Positions 1 to 7,442 of a stretch of 34,146 nucleotides of DNA are shown here, piece by piece; the stretch's first letter is position 1; every line of letters begins with the position of its first letter. The stretch spans positions 1 to 34,146 of the forward strand of contig JAGCDD010000278.1 of NCBI GenBank assembly GCA_017651345.1, read 5' to 3'. This DNA is from Bacteroidales bacterium (GTDB taxonomy: Bacteria > Bacteroidota > Bacteroidia > Bacteroidales > UBA3824). The position numbers and the translations under genes were made by a program. The notes under the pieces were generated by a model. The model saw only the letters and a list, made by a program, of their open reading frames with translations, was not told where the DNA came from and made no database searches.

Positions 1-1071
1 CTTTTTGCCGCTTGTATCGATGGCAAAAATGGTTTTATCGACATTGATGGCAATTGGGTAATTGACCCTCAGTTTTATAAATGCAACGGCTTTGGCAACA
101 ATGGTTTGGCTAAGGTTTCGGTTGGTGATATTTTTCACGAAACATATGGATATGTCAACAAAAAAGGAGACCTTGTGGTGGAGCCGGTGTACAGATTTTT
201 GGGCGATTTTGCCGACAACGGATTGGCAAGTTTTACAGCAGTTTACAAAGATGGTGAGCCTTCAAAATGCGGATTTTTGAATAGTAACGGCAAAATCATC
301 ATTGAGCCTCAGTTTCAATACGCACGTAAGTTCAACCAATTTAACATCTGCCCCGTATGCATCAACGAAAAATGGGGTTTTATCGACGCCACAGGCCAAA
401 TGGTGATAGAACCGCAGTTTCAAAATGTTACTGAGTTTGGCAACAACGGTTTGGGCGCAGTAAAATATCAAAACAAATACGGATATATCGACACCACAGG
501 CAAATGGGTTATTGAACCAAAATTTGACATTGCATTTCCCTTCAATCAATTTGGTTTGGCAACAGTACGTCTCAACGGTTATGTTGGCTTTATCAACACC
601 TCGGGCGAATGGGCAATAGAGCAAAAGTTCGAAGACAAAGATAATCCTGCATTTGGGGCAAACGGCTTAGCACCAGTCCCCTACAAAGGCAAATACGGAT
701 ACATCGACACCACCGGCAAATGGGTTATAGAACCAAAATTTACCGAGGCTCATCTATTCACAAACAACGGATTGGCAATGGTTTGCAGCAAATCAGGATG
801 GGGATATATCAACGCCTCAGGCAATTATGTGGTTGAGCCAAAATTCTCATTTGCCTATCCATTCGATCGTTATGGCTTTGCTGTGATAGAGGTAAACCGA
901 AAATGCGGACTCATTGACTCCACGGGCAAGATAATTGTTCAGCCTATCTACGACGATGTATTTGTAAACCAAGGCGTTATCTTTGCCACCTTAAACAAAA
1001 AATGGGGCGTTTTAGACCACAACGGCAAACTTATCCGATTCTTATCAGTGGATTGGGTAGGCAAAGAATAA
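1..1071 (+). CDS. WG-repeat protein, 5' end outside the window
   Basis: The reading frame is open from base 1, so the start lies upstream; the first in-window ATG (106) falls in the middle of a repeat and is not the true start. About 357 codons are present. The protein is an almost unbroken array of WG/KWG-type repeats of about 45-50 residues, with recurring units such as GKWVIEPKF, KYGYIDTTG and NNGLA (for example codons ending near 540, 740 and 850). WG repeats form surface or periplasmic beta-rich domains of unknown role and are common in Bacteroidetes. No signal peptide can be judged because the N-terminus is missing. The repeats are highly similar at DNA level (for example around 480-515 and 698-740), so the copy number could vary by recombination. 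The family call is firm; the function is unknown. Confidence 0.9.
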   Translation, partial: LFAACIDGKNGFIDIDGNWVIDPQFYKCNGFGNNGLAKVSVGDIFHETYGYVNKKGDLVVEPVYRFLGDFADNGLASFTAVYKDGEPSKCGFLNSNGKIIIEPQFQYARKFNQFNICPVCINEKWGFIDATGQMVIEPQFQNVTEFGNNGLGAVKYQNKYGYIDTTGKWVIEPKFDIAFPFNQFGLATVRLNGYVGFINTSGEWAIEQKFEDKDNPAFGANGLAPVPYKGKYGYIDTTGKWVIEPKFTEAHLFTNNGLAMVCSKSGWGYINASGNYVVEPKFSFAYPFDRYGFAVIEVNRKCGLIDSTGKIIVQPIYDDVFVNQGVIFATLNKKWGVLDHNGKLIRFLSVDWVGKE

Positions 1072-1092
1072 TGGTAAAAAATTATCAAGTTT

Positions 1093-1125
1093 TTTGCATT
1101 ACATAAAAAAATAGCCTTATATTTG
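1093..1125 (+). promoter_or_regulatory. Bacteroidetes-type promoter for the membrane protein gene
   Basis: TTTG at 1093-1096 and TATATTTG at 1118-1125 are separated by 21 bases, matching the known Bacteroidetes sigma pattern (TTTG, 19-21 bases, TAnnTTTG). The ATG at 1172 lies 46 bases downstream. Confidence 0.6.
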
Positions 1126-1171
1126 TAGCCAAAGAATAAAGCAATTTTTAACAAAAATAAATAATTAAACA

Positions 1172-1870
1172 ATGGTAAGTAAAGGAAAAAAAGAACTGAT
1201 GATTTTTCAAAAAAGAATCTTAGGATTGTTGGGATTCTTTTTGGCTCCGTGTGCTATTGGCTTCGGACTTTTGGGCGACAATTCGGCTATTATTGACCCC
1301 AAATGGTGGTATTCTATAAGTATGACCTACTATGCCAACTCGCAGATTTGTATGATCGGAGTATTATTCTCAATGGCAGTGATGTTTTTATCGTATATCG
1401 GCTACAACACCTCCGACAAAGTTTTAACCATAATCTCCGGCATAAGCGCCATGGGCATAATTGTGTTTCCGTGCGGACACGAGGGAATCGAAATCACAGG
1501 ACTTTTGGGATTGGAATGTGGCACAAGTTTTATAATCCATTGCACCTTTGCAAGCCTGATGTTTATAAGTTTTGCCATAATGGTGGGATACAATTTTACC
1601 CAAACCAAAGGTGGCGACAATATGACCCCCGAAAAACAACTCAGAAACAAGATTTATTACACCTGCGCAGGCATAATAGGAGTATTTATGCTCAACCAAG
1701 TAATAGCCTCGATATTTGGATTCCCGGGATATTGGACCCTCATCAACGAAGCAATAATGCTTTGGGCATTTAGTTTTGCGTGGCTAGTAAAAGCAGAGTT
1801 TTTTGAGTGTTTCAACGACAAAAAAGCATCGCCAGAACTCAACAATGTTATTAAGAATGAAATAGCATAA
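1172..1870 (+). CDS. Multi-pass membrane protein of unknown function
   Basis: This 232-residue protein has about six hydrophobic helices: roughly residues 14-34, 55-77, 82-102, 118-142, 165-188 and 192-210. It opens with a short Lys-rich cytoplasmic start. Conserved-looking features include a DPKWWYSISMTYYA loop after helix 1 and a PCGHEGIE segment between helices 3 and 4. The arrangement recalls small DUF998-like integral membrane proteins, but I cannot assign a family with confidence. It has its own promoter just upstream. The next gene begins 108 bases downstream, and I see no terminator between them. The start at 1172 is the first ATG after the promoter. Confidence 0.75.
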   Translation: MVSKGKKELMIFQKRILGLLGFFLAPCAIGFGLLGDNSAIIDPKWWYSISMTYYANSQICMIGVLFSMAVMFLSYIGYNTSDKVLTIISGISAMGIIVFPCGHEGIEITGLLGLECGTSFIIHCTFASLMFISFAIMVGYNFTQTKGGDNMTPEKQLRNKIYYTCAGIIGVFMLNQVIASIFGFPGYWTLINEAIMLWAFSFAWLVKAEFFECFNDKKASPELNNVIKNEIA

Positions 1871-1978
1871 ACCAACTTTTTATAACTTTTTGTCGTAGTA
1901 ACGAGAAAAAGCATTATGGATCCCGAAGCAAAAGCAAGACAGGTAATAATGATAAATAATAGCCTGAAAACTGTATAA

Positions 1979-3082
1979 ATGGAAAAGCCCGAATTCATAA
2001 AACGCGATGGTGTAATTGCCGAACAAAAATATGTGGAATGGCTCACGGACATCAAAAGCCGATACCGCAAAAGCCAAATCAAGGCGGCTGTCAAAGTCAA
2101 CAGCACGCTATTGGAATTTTATTGGACATTGGGACGCGACATTGTTGCTCTGCAAGCCGACAGCAAATGGGGACGAGGATTTTTCAACCAACTGAGCCTT
2201 GATATGAAAACCGAATTCCCCGAAGAAACAGGCTTTTCTGTTACCAACCTAAAATACATAAAACGGTGGTATCAGTTTTATTATGAGGAAGTTATAATTC
2301 GTCAACAAGTCGTTGACGAAATTCGTCAGCAAGTTTCTGACGAAAAAAGCCAACAAGTTGTTGACCTTTTGGAAATGCCCCAAAATTTTGGCTTGGTGCC
2401 GTGGGGACAACATATAATGATTATCACCAAATGCAAAACCGTCAGTGAGGCGTTGTTCTATATCAACAACATTGCCGAAGAAGGATGGAGTAGAAGCCGA
2501 CTTGAACACGAATTGGAATCAAACCTCTATGGGCATCAAGGCTCTGCCATTACCAATTTTTCACGCACTCTGCCGCAGCCGCAAAGCGAACTGGCTCAGG
2601 AGATTTTGAAAGATTCGTACAATTTCGGGTTTCTCGACATCAAAGCCAAACACGACGAAAAAGATTTGCAAGAAGCATTGGAAAAAAACATCACGCGATT
2701 TCTCCTTGAACTCGGCAAAGGATTTGCTTACGTTGGCCGTCAGATGGAACTGCGTATGGACGAGGAAACATCTTTTTTCCCCGACCTGATTTTCTACCAT
2801 ATTCCGCAAAAAAGATACGTAATCATCGAACTCAAAGCAGTGAAGTTCGCTCCCGAATTTGCCGGCAAACTCAATTTCTACGTTACAGCCGCCGACAAAC
2901 TACTCAAAGGCGACGGCGACAATCCGTCGGTGGGTCTGATAATTTGCCGCACTGCAAAAAAAACAATTGTGGAATGGTCGCTGCAAGACATCCAAAAACC
3001 ACTCGGCGTTGCCACCTACCAAATTGAACAAATTGTGGAACGCACAGTCAAAGAATTTACCCTAAAAAAATCTCAAACCTAA
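1979..3082 (+). CDS. DUF1016/YhcG-family PD-(D/E)XK nuclease
   Basis: This 367-residue protein has the two-part layout of the YhcG family. The N-terminal helical DUF1016_N domain (about 17-150) includes the STLLEFYWTLGRDI and GFSVTNLKYIKRWYQFY signatures. The C-terminal nuclease domain (about 205-355) carries FFPDLIFY (Asp269) and VIIELKAVKF (Glu284-x-Lys286) as the PD-ExK catalytic core, followed by GKLNFYV and PSVGLIICR. The family is widespread in defence islands and near restriction genes; the exact substrate is not established. Residues about 107-129 contain three near-copies of an (R/S)QQVVDE unit encoded by a short tandem DNA repeat (2297-2365), which extends the interdomain loop. It is flanked by genes of other function and may be monocistronic. 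The start at 1979 gives the usual family N-terminus. Confidence 0.88.
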   Translation: MEKPEFIKRDGVIAEQKYVEWLTDIKSRYRKSQIKAAVKVNSTLLEFYWTLGRDIVALQADSKWGRGFFNQLSLDMKTEFPEETGFSVTNLKYIKRWYQFYYEEVIIRQQVVDEIRQQVSDEKSQQVVDLLEMPQNFGLVPWGQHIMIITKCKTVSEALFYINNIAEEGWSRSRLEHELESNLYGHQGSAITNFSRTLPQPQSELAQEILKDSYNFGFLDIKAKHDEKDLQEALEKNITRFLLELGKGFAYVGRQMELRMDEETSFFPDLIFYHIPQKRYVIIELKAVKFAPEFAGKLNFYVTAADKLLKGDGDNPSVGLIICRTAKKTIVEWSLQDIQKPLGVATYQIEQIVERTVKEFTLKKSQT

Positions 3083-3091
3083 AAAAAGATT

Positions 3092-3099
3092 TATCTTTG
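3092..3099 (+). promoter_or_regulatory. Probable -7 box for the ADP-ribosylglycohydrolase gene
   Basis: TATCTTTG matches TAnnTTTG and lies 52 bases upstream of the ATG at 3152, right after the stop of the preceding gene. No clear TTTG is seen at the -33 position. Confidence 0.45.
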
Positions 3100-3151
3100 T
3101 AACCATATAAACAACAAATAACATTTCATCAACCAAACACCCTAACCCGCT

Positions 3152-3934
3152 ATGATATTAGGCTCAATAATAGGCGACACAGTAGGCTCGGTCTACGAAT
3201 TTGACAACAACAAGTCGGTGGATTTTCCGCTGTTCGACACGGAATGTGACTTCACCGACGATTCGATACTAACCGTGGCTGTTGCCAAATGGCTCGTTAC
3301 AGATAAGAAACACACTTTGGAAAAATTAGAAGAATGTCTTGTAGATTTTACAAGGCGTTATCCCGACCCGATGGGTTCGTACGGCACAGGATATTGGGCT
3401 TGGTCGCGTTCCAAAAATCGAAAACCCTACAACTCTTGGGGCAACGGCTCGGCAATGAGAGTTTCTGCCGTGGGTTGGGCGTTCGACACTTTGGAAGAAA
3501 CTCTTGAAATAGCCAAACGCTCTGCCGAAATCACACACAACCACCCCGAAGGCATCAAGGGCGCACAGGCAACGGCTGCGGCTATCTACCTTGCTCGCAC
3601 TGGCAAATCAAAACAAGAAATCAAAGATTACATTACCCAGACATTCGGCTACGATTTAACCCGTACTTGCGACGACATCCGCCCAAAATATACGTTCGAC
3701 GGTTCGTGTCAAGGCACTGTACCCGAGGCAATGACGTCGTTTTTCGACAGCAAGGATTTTGAATCTGCCATACGTCTTGGAGTTTCGCTCGGCGGCGACA
3801 CCGACACTCTTGTTTGCATCACCGGCGGCATAGCTGAGGCATTCTACAAAAAAATCCCGCAAGCAATCACCGACAAAATTCTATCGATGATTCCGCAGGA
3901 GTTTAAAGATATACTTGGCGAGTTTAACAAATAA
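3152..3934 (+). CDS. ADP-ribosylglycohydrolase (DraG/ARH-like) family protein
   Basis: This 260-residue protein matches the ADP-ribosylglycohydrolase family over its full length. The N-terminal GSIIGDTVGSVYEF is followed by FTDDSILTVAVA, the metal-binding Thr-Asp-Asp motif. Then come NSWGNGSAMRVSAVGWA, THNHPEGIKGAQATAAAIY and the C-terminal GGDTDTLVCITGGIAEA, whose Asp-Thr-Asp provides the second metal site. Family members remove ADP-ribose from proteins, nucleic acids or small molecules. All metal-binding motifs are intact, so it is probably active. Its own -7 box lies upstream, and a small membrane protein follows 10 bases after the stop, so the two are probably co-transcribed. It converges on a TIR protein whose family consumes NAD, which is suggestive but not proof of a link. 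Confidence 0.92.
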   Translation: MILGSIIGDTVGSVYEFDNNKSVDFPLFDTECDFTDDSILTVAVAKWLVTDKKHTLEKLEECLVDFTRRYPDPMGSYGTGYWAWSRSKNRKPYNSWGNGSAMRVSAVGWAFDTLEETLEIAKRSAEITHNHPEGIKGAQATAAAIYLARTGKSKQEIKDYITQTFGYDLTRTCDDIRPKYTFDGSCQGTVPEAMTSFFDSKDFESAIRLGVSLGGDTDTLVCITGGIAEAFYKKIPQAITDKILSMIPQEFKDILGEFNK

Positions 3935-3944
3935 CATCACAAAT

Positions 3945-4319
3945 ATGAACAAGAAGGTTGACAAACTCATCGATTGCATTATAGCGATTGTTGTAGGCGC
4001 ATTGGTATTAGCAGCAATCTATTTTTCGTCAAAATGGAATTGCGTAGTAGGTTCCATTGTTCTTGGATTTGGATATTATATATATTGCTTAGTAACACAG
4101 ATCTACCCCCATCACAGCGACCCAGCCGGCGACGGAATGGCAGAGGGATTTGCCGCCCTGTTCAACATAGCAAAATCCGTTATTTTTGCAATAACGTTTA
4201 TGCTCTTTATGCTTTTATCCGACAACCCAATGTCGGTGCTAAACGTGTCGATGATTATCTTGATAGTCTTTTGTGTAAAGCGGCTTTTGTTTATGATATT
4301 TGGGATATCGTTTATATAA
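3945..4319 (+). CDS. Small four-helix membrane protein
   Basis: This 124-residue hypothetical protein starts with the ATG at 3945 (MNKKVDKLID). The frame is open a little further upstream, but into the end of the preceding gene. Hydrophobic segments fall at about residues 10-28, 33-53, 70-92 and 98-122, with a polar HHSDPAGDG loop after helix 2. The gene lies 10 bases after the ADP-ribosylglycohydrolase and is probably in its operon. It ends 4 bases before the converging TIR gene. I do not recognise a family. Confidence 0.65.
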   Translation: MNKKVDKLIDCIIAIVVGALVLAAIYFSSKWNCVVGSIVLGFGYYIYCLVTQIYPHHSDPAGDGMAEGFAALFNIAKSVIFAITFMLFMLLSDNPMSVLNVSMIILIVFCVKRLLFMIFGISFI

Positions 4320-4323
4320 AACT

Positions 4324-5499
4324 TTAAAACTCATTCTCTTCCAAAAACTTAATAGCCTCATCGTACTCTTGTTCGGCAGAAGCACTAATAAGTTCGTAAG
4401 CCTTTTTGGTGTTTTCCTTAACGCCATCGCCATAATAATAGCAAGTGCCAAGGTTGAATTGACCAATTGCATCTTCCTGATCTGCCGCCTTTTTGTATAG
4501 TTTTGCAGCCTCTTTGTAATCTTGCTCCACTCCGTCGCCTTCGTAATAGCAATTGCCAAGGGCGTTTAAACCTTCGGGGTCGTCTTGTTCTGCCGATAAA
4601 CGATACCATTTAACAGCCTCTTTCAAACTTTTCTTTACGCCGAAACCATTGTAATAACAGTGCCCTACATAGCATTGAGCGGTGGAATGTTCCTGTTCGG
4701 CAGACTCTTTGAACCAACGGAAAGCCTCATCGTTGTCTACCTTTACGCCATTGCCCATGTAATAGCAATATCCAAGACTATATTGTGCACAAGAGTTGCC
4801 CTGTTCTGCCGAGGCGCGATACCATCTAACTGCCTCTTTGTAGTTTTTGCGGACATCCTCGCCATCAAAATAACAATCTCCAAGAGTGTTTTGGGCGGCG
4901 TGATTGCCCTTGGCGGCTTCTTGTTTCAGTTCTTCAATGTCGTCATATTCATACTCTTCGTAATAATCCTCGTCGTCGTATTCCTCATTGTCGTAGTCAT
5001 CGTCTTCCACTTGTTCGCGGGTGGGCGAATCCACATTTTTCGACGAAGACGGATTGTTGAGTCCGAAATGATTGTAAAACTCATCTTTGAAATATTTTGC
5101 GTATTCTGCCACATATTTCACGGTTTGACACGAACGCAATCCGCGACCTTTGAGCGATGGTGGAAGAATGTCCTCGTTGAATGTTCCGCTAAAAATCACA
5201 GGCGTAATACGGTCTAAACCAACGGTTTCGATAGCGAGACCAATTTCCTCGTAATACCAATCGCGCTTGCCGGGCACTTCGGGACGGTCGAACGCTCCTT
5301 CGGTTACCACAAGTATAAACCGTTCGGTATTTTCCAAGGCCTTGCGAATTTGTTCGTCGAATTTGCCTTCGGTAATTGAGTCTACATCATAAAAAACATT
5401 ATAGTCGCTAAGCAATCCCACAAGGAAACTGCCGCATACAGTGCCGTTATTTGCACGGCGATAACTTATAAAAAAGTCATATTTCTTTTTTGTTGCCAT
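4324..5499 (-). CDS. TIR-domain protein with Sel1-like repeats
   Basis: This is a 391-residue two-domain protein. The N-terminal TIR domain (about 4-145) has the opening YDFFISYRR, a box-2-like DVDSITEG (38-45), and WYYEEIGLAIE (81-91), where Glu84 or Glu85 sits at the position of the catalytic glutamate of NAD-cleaving TIRs. A strongly acidic Asp/Glu/Tyr linker (about 160-195) follows. The C-terminal half holds five Sel1-like repeats of 36 residues, with units such as AQYSLGYCYYMGNGV and EAVRWYRASAEQ. Sel1/TPR-type repeats commonly mediate protein binding, so a sensor-effector arrangement is likely: repeats sense, TIR degrades NAD. Many bacterial TIR proteins act in abortive anti-phage defence; for this one it is inference. 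It is monocistronic, with its own TATATTTG box at 5518-5525. Confidence 0.9.
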   Translation of the reverse strand: MATKKKYDFFISYRRANNGTVCGSFLVGLLSDYNVFYDVDSITEGKFDEQIRKALENTERFILVVTEGAFDRPEVPGKRDWYYEEIGLAIETVGLDRITPVIFSGTFNEDILPPSLKGRGLRSCQTVKYVAEYAKYFKDEFYNHFGLNNPSSSKNVDSPTREQVEDDDYDNEEYDDEDYYEEYEYDDIEELKQEAAKGNHAAQNTLGDCYFDGEDVRKNYKEAVRWYRASAEQGNSCAQYSLGYCYYMGNGVKVDNDEAFRWFKESAEQEHSTAQCYVGHCYYNGFGVKKSLKEAVKWYRLSAEQDDPEGLNALGNCYYEGDGVEQDYKEAAKLYKKAADQEDAIGQFNLGTCYYYGDGVKENTKKAYELISASAEQEYDEAIKFLEENEF

Positions 5500-5517
5500 T
5501 ATTCAATTTTGTTTTGG

Positions 5518-5525
5518 CAAATATA
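5518..5525 (-). promoter_or_regulatory. -7 box for the TIR-Sel1 gene
   Basis: On the minus strand this reads TATATTTG, a perfect TAnnTTTG match, 18 bases upstream of the ATG ending at 5499. Confidence 0.5.
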
Positions 5526-5593
5526 GTCAATAATTTTAAAATCTTATTCGATTGAGGAGTTTTTTTTATTGGCTATATGTGTAATAAATTTTT

Positions 5594-5626
5594 GGCTATA
5601 ACTCGATTTTTTTCGGGGTTATAGCC
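5594..5626. other. Hairpin in the 325-base gap between the TIR and RhuM-Fic genes
   Basis: GGCTATAAC (5594-5602) pairs with GTTATAGCC (5618-5626) around a T-rich loop. On the plus strand it is followed by CTTTTT; on the minus strand by an A-rich run, so it is a weak terminator candidate for the RhuM-Fic gene and could equally be regulatory. A partial direct copy (GGCTATA) lies about 25 bases to the left. The rest of 5500-5824 holds only the TIR promoter and AT-rich sequence with no convincing gene. Confidence 0.4.
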
Positions 5627-5824
5627 TAACTTTTTGAAGTGAACAAATCTGAAATTTCGATACAACTATTTGATATACTACTATTTGCATTTAATTTTAA
5701 TCCCCAAGGCGTTACAAAAGTGATGTGCAAAGCGGAGGTGGTTTTTGTAATATGCAAAAATGGATTTTATCAACTGCCAACATTGAATATGCTTTTTGTT
5801 CCAAAGATGTATGAAGAGCGGTGA

Positions 5825-6823
5825 TTAATTATCCTGATTTATAAGGTTAACAACAACCTTTACCATTGTATCTTTCTCCTCGGTACGGCTTTCAGCAATC
5901 ATTAGTGTGAGGGCAACAAGGGTGTTGTCGGCAATTCGCTTGGAACCATCGGAATTGTAAAGTAAGTGGTTGTTATCCATAAACCACAGGAAAAGCGTTG
6001 CGGCAATACGTTTGTTGCCATCGCTAAAAGAATGGTTTTTGGTAACAAGATAGAGCAACATTGCCGCTTTTTCCTCCACCGAGGGATAAAGTTCCACGCC
6101 GCCAAATGTTTGATAAATCTGACCGATGGAACTTTTGAACGACTCGTCTTTTTCGTTTCCGAACAAGGCACTTCCACCAAATTTTGACTTCAATGATAGT
6201 ATTGCCGCCATTGCATTTTCGTAGGTGGCGTGGAATTTCTCCGTTTTAGTTGTTTCCTTGATGCTAAGACGCTCGTAGTCGTAATCGTCCAATGTGTCGA
6301 GGGCATAATTATAGTTGGTAACAACGTTGATAAGGGCGGTAGCATCATCAGAAGTTAGTTGCTCTTGTGCCTTTACCGTGCGACCCAATACGTTCACAAG
6401 TTTTTTGAGGTCGTCAAATTTCTGTTGGGATATTTTGGTGTTTACTGCGTAACCTTTTATGAGATAATCTTTTAAGATTTTGTTAGCCCAAATACGAAAC
6501 TGAGTACCGCGCTTGCTCTTTACACGGTAGCCAACGGAGATTATTACGTCGAGGTTGTAAAGTATAGTTTCCTGAATTTGAGTTTGATCTTTAATATAAC
6601 CATGTGGAGTGGTATGTGCAAATTTTGCACATACCACTTTTTCGTCAAGTTCACATTCTGAAAAAATGTTTTTTATGTGTCGTCCGATTACTGTTCGGTC
6701 TTTCTGAAACAGTTCTGCCATCTGTTGTTGTGACAGCCATACCGTTTCGTTTTCCATACGGACATCAATTTGCATTTGTCCGTCGTCGGTTTGGTAAATC
6801 AGTATTTTGTCGTTGAGTGTCAT
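5825..6823 (-). CDS. RhuM-family protein with C-terminal Fic/Doc domain
   Basis: This protein has 332 residues from the ATG at 6823. A TTG ten codons further upstream lies inside the apparent -7 promoter box, so it is rejected as the start. The N-terminal two-thirds is the RhuM (virulence-associated) domain, with VWLSQQQMAELFQKDR, an HTH-like GRHIKNIF segment and ILYNLDVIISVGYRVKS. The C-terminal domain carries HSFSDGNKRIAA (about 264-275), which fits the Fic/Doc motif HxFx(D/E)xNKR. Fic enzymes transfer AMP or, in Doc, phosphate to proteins; Doc inactivates EF-Tu. RhuM-Fic fusions are common in Bacteroidetes accessory regions, but their target is unknown. I see no inhibitory (S/T)xxxE(G/N) helix with certainty. 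The gene lies downstream of the five-gene cassette on the same strand, behind its own promoter and an inverted repeat. Confidence 0.88.
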   Translation of the reverse strand: MTLNDKILIYQTDDGQMQIDVRMENETVWLSQQQMAELFQKDRTVIGRHIKNIFSECELDEKVVCAKFAHTTPHGYIKDQTQIQETILYNLDVIISVGYRVKSKRGTQFRIWANKILKDYLIKGYAVNTKISQQKFDDLKKLVNVLGRTVKAQEQLTSDDATALINVVTNYNYALDTLDDYDYERLSIKETTKTEKFHATYENAMAAILSLKSKFGGSALFGNEKDESFKSSIGQIYQTFGGVELYPSVEEKAAMLLYLVTKNHSFSDGNKRIAATLFLWFMDNNHLLYNSDGSKRIADNTLVALTLMIAESRTEEKDTMVKVVVNLINQDN

Positions 6824-6850
6824 ACTTGTGAGTTGTAATAATACTTTTGG

Positions 6851-6858
6851 CAAATATA
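6851..6858 (-). promoter_or_regulatory. -7 box for the RhuM-Fic gene
   Basis: On the minus strand this reads TATATTTG, 27 bases before the ATG at 6823. Its presence is the reason for choosing the internal ATG over the upstream TTG at 6853. Confidence 0.5.
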
Positions 6859-6902
6859 ATGATTATATATAAATAATAGATTTTTTATACCCAAAAAGTG
6901 CT

Positions 6903-6975
6903 AAGTGCCAAAAATGTGTAAAAACCCACAAAAATAGGTGCCAAAAATCAGTAAATTTACACATTTTTCGCACTT
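6903..6975. repeat. 20-base inverted repeat between the cassette and the RhuM-Fic gene
   Basis: The arm at 6903-6922 (AAGTGCCAAAAATGTGTAAA) is matched by the reverse complement of 6956-6975 with one mismatch, across a 33-base spacer. A related third copy (GGTGCCAAAAATCAGTAAA) lies directly repeated inside the spacer at 6938-6956. The element sits upstream of the RhuM-Fic promoter and downstream of the cassette's last gene. It could be an operator or a terminator-like structure; there is no T-run on either strand right after an arm. Confidence 0.6.
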
Positions 6976-7065
6976 GGTACAAAATCATCAAAACACAAGC
7001 ACAAGCAATTTGATGTGTCGGCAACACATCCACATTCAAATACTGTATCTAACAATTCTCCTTTA

Positions 7066-7440
7066 TCATAGTCTTGTATCCTCTTCAAATTCCAACGTAT
7101 TCAATCCCTTATACTTATCGTAAATATTGTAGATTTGCATAAACTCATCTATCGTAATTGCGTGGTTGCCAATCGGTTTGATGATTTCTACGCCAGGCAT
7201 TCCGTATGCATACAATTTATTAGTAATATTGATAAAAACCCAAGGACAACTATCATAATGCCCCTTATGCCAAGCGTGTTGAAAATGGTTATTATCTAAC
7301 CATTTATAGAATGGAGCATCCATATCCGCTAACGAAGGGTCTTTTACCAAAAACGCTTCGGGGTTGATACGGCTGATGATGGGCTTGCCGAGATCTTTGT
7401 CGTAATAGTATGGGTGTTTGGATTTTGGCATAAGGTGCAA
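7066..7440 (-). CDS. Small protein of unknown function, last gene of the five-gene cassette
   Basis: This is a 124-residue soluble protein, rich in aromatic residues (HPYYYDKDLGK, APFYKWLDNNHFQHAWH, SCPWVFINIT), with no signal peptide or membrane segment. It may start at the fourth codon (Met4). It begins 2 bases after the stop of the EVE-nuclease gene, so it is almost certainly co-transcribed and translationally coupled. I recognise no family. Its position at the end of a nuclease/helicase operon makes an accessory or immunity role possible, but nothing in the sequence shows it. Confidence 0.7.
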   Translation of the reverse strand: MHLMPKSKHPYYYDKDLGKPIISRINPEAFLVKDPSLADMDAPFYKWLDNNHFQHAWHKGHYDSCPWVFINITNKLYAYGMPGVEIIKPIGNHAITIDEFMQIYNIYDKYKGLNTLEFEEDTRL

Positions 7441-7442
7441 TA

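Noticed and set aside
2297-2365. Short tandem repeat as a CRISPR-like array
   Set aside because: The repeats are in frame within a protein-coding gene, imperfect and without spacers.
5639-5824. 61-residue plus-strand frame starting at GTG
   Set aside because: No promoter or recognisable motif, unusual composition, and it ends against the converging RhuM-Fic stop; treated as non-coding.
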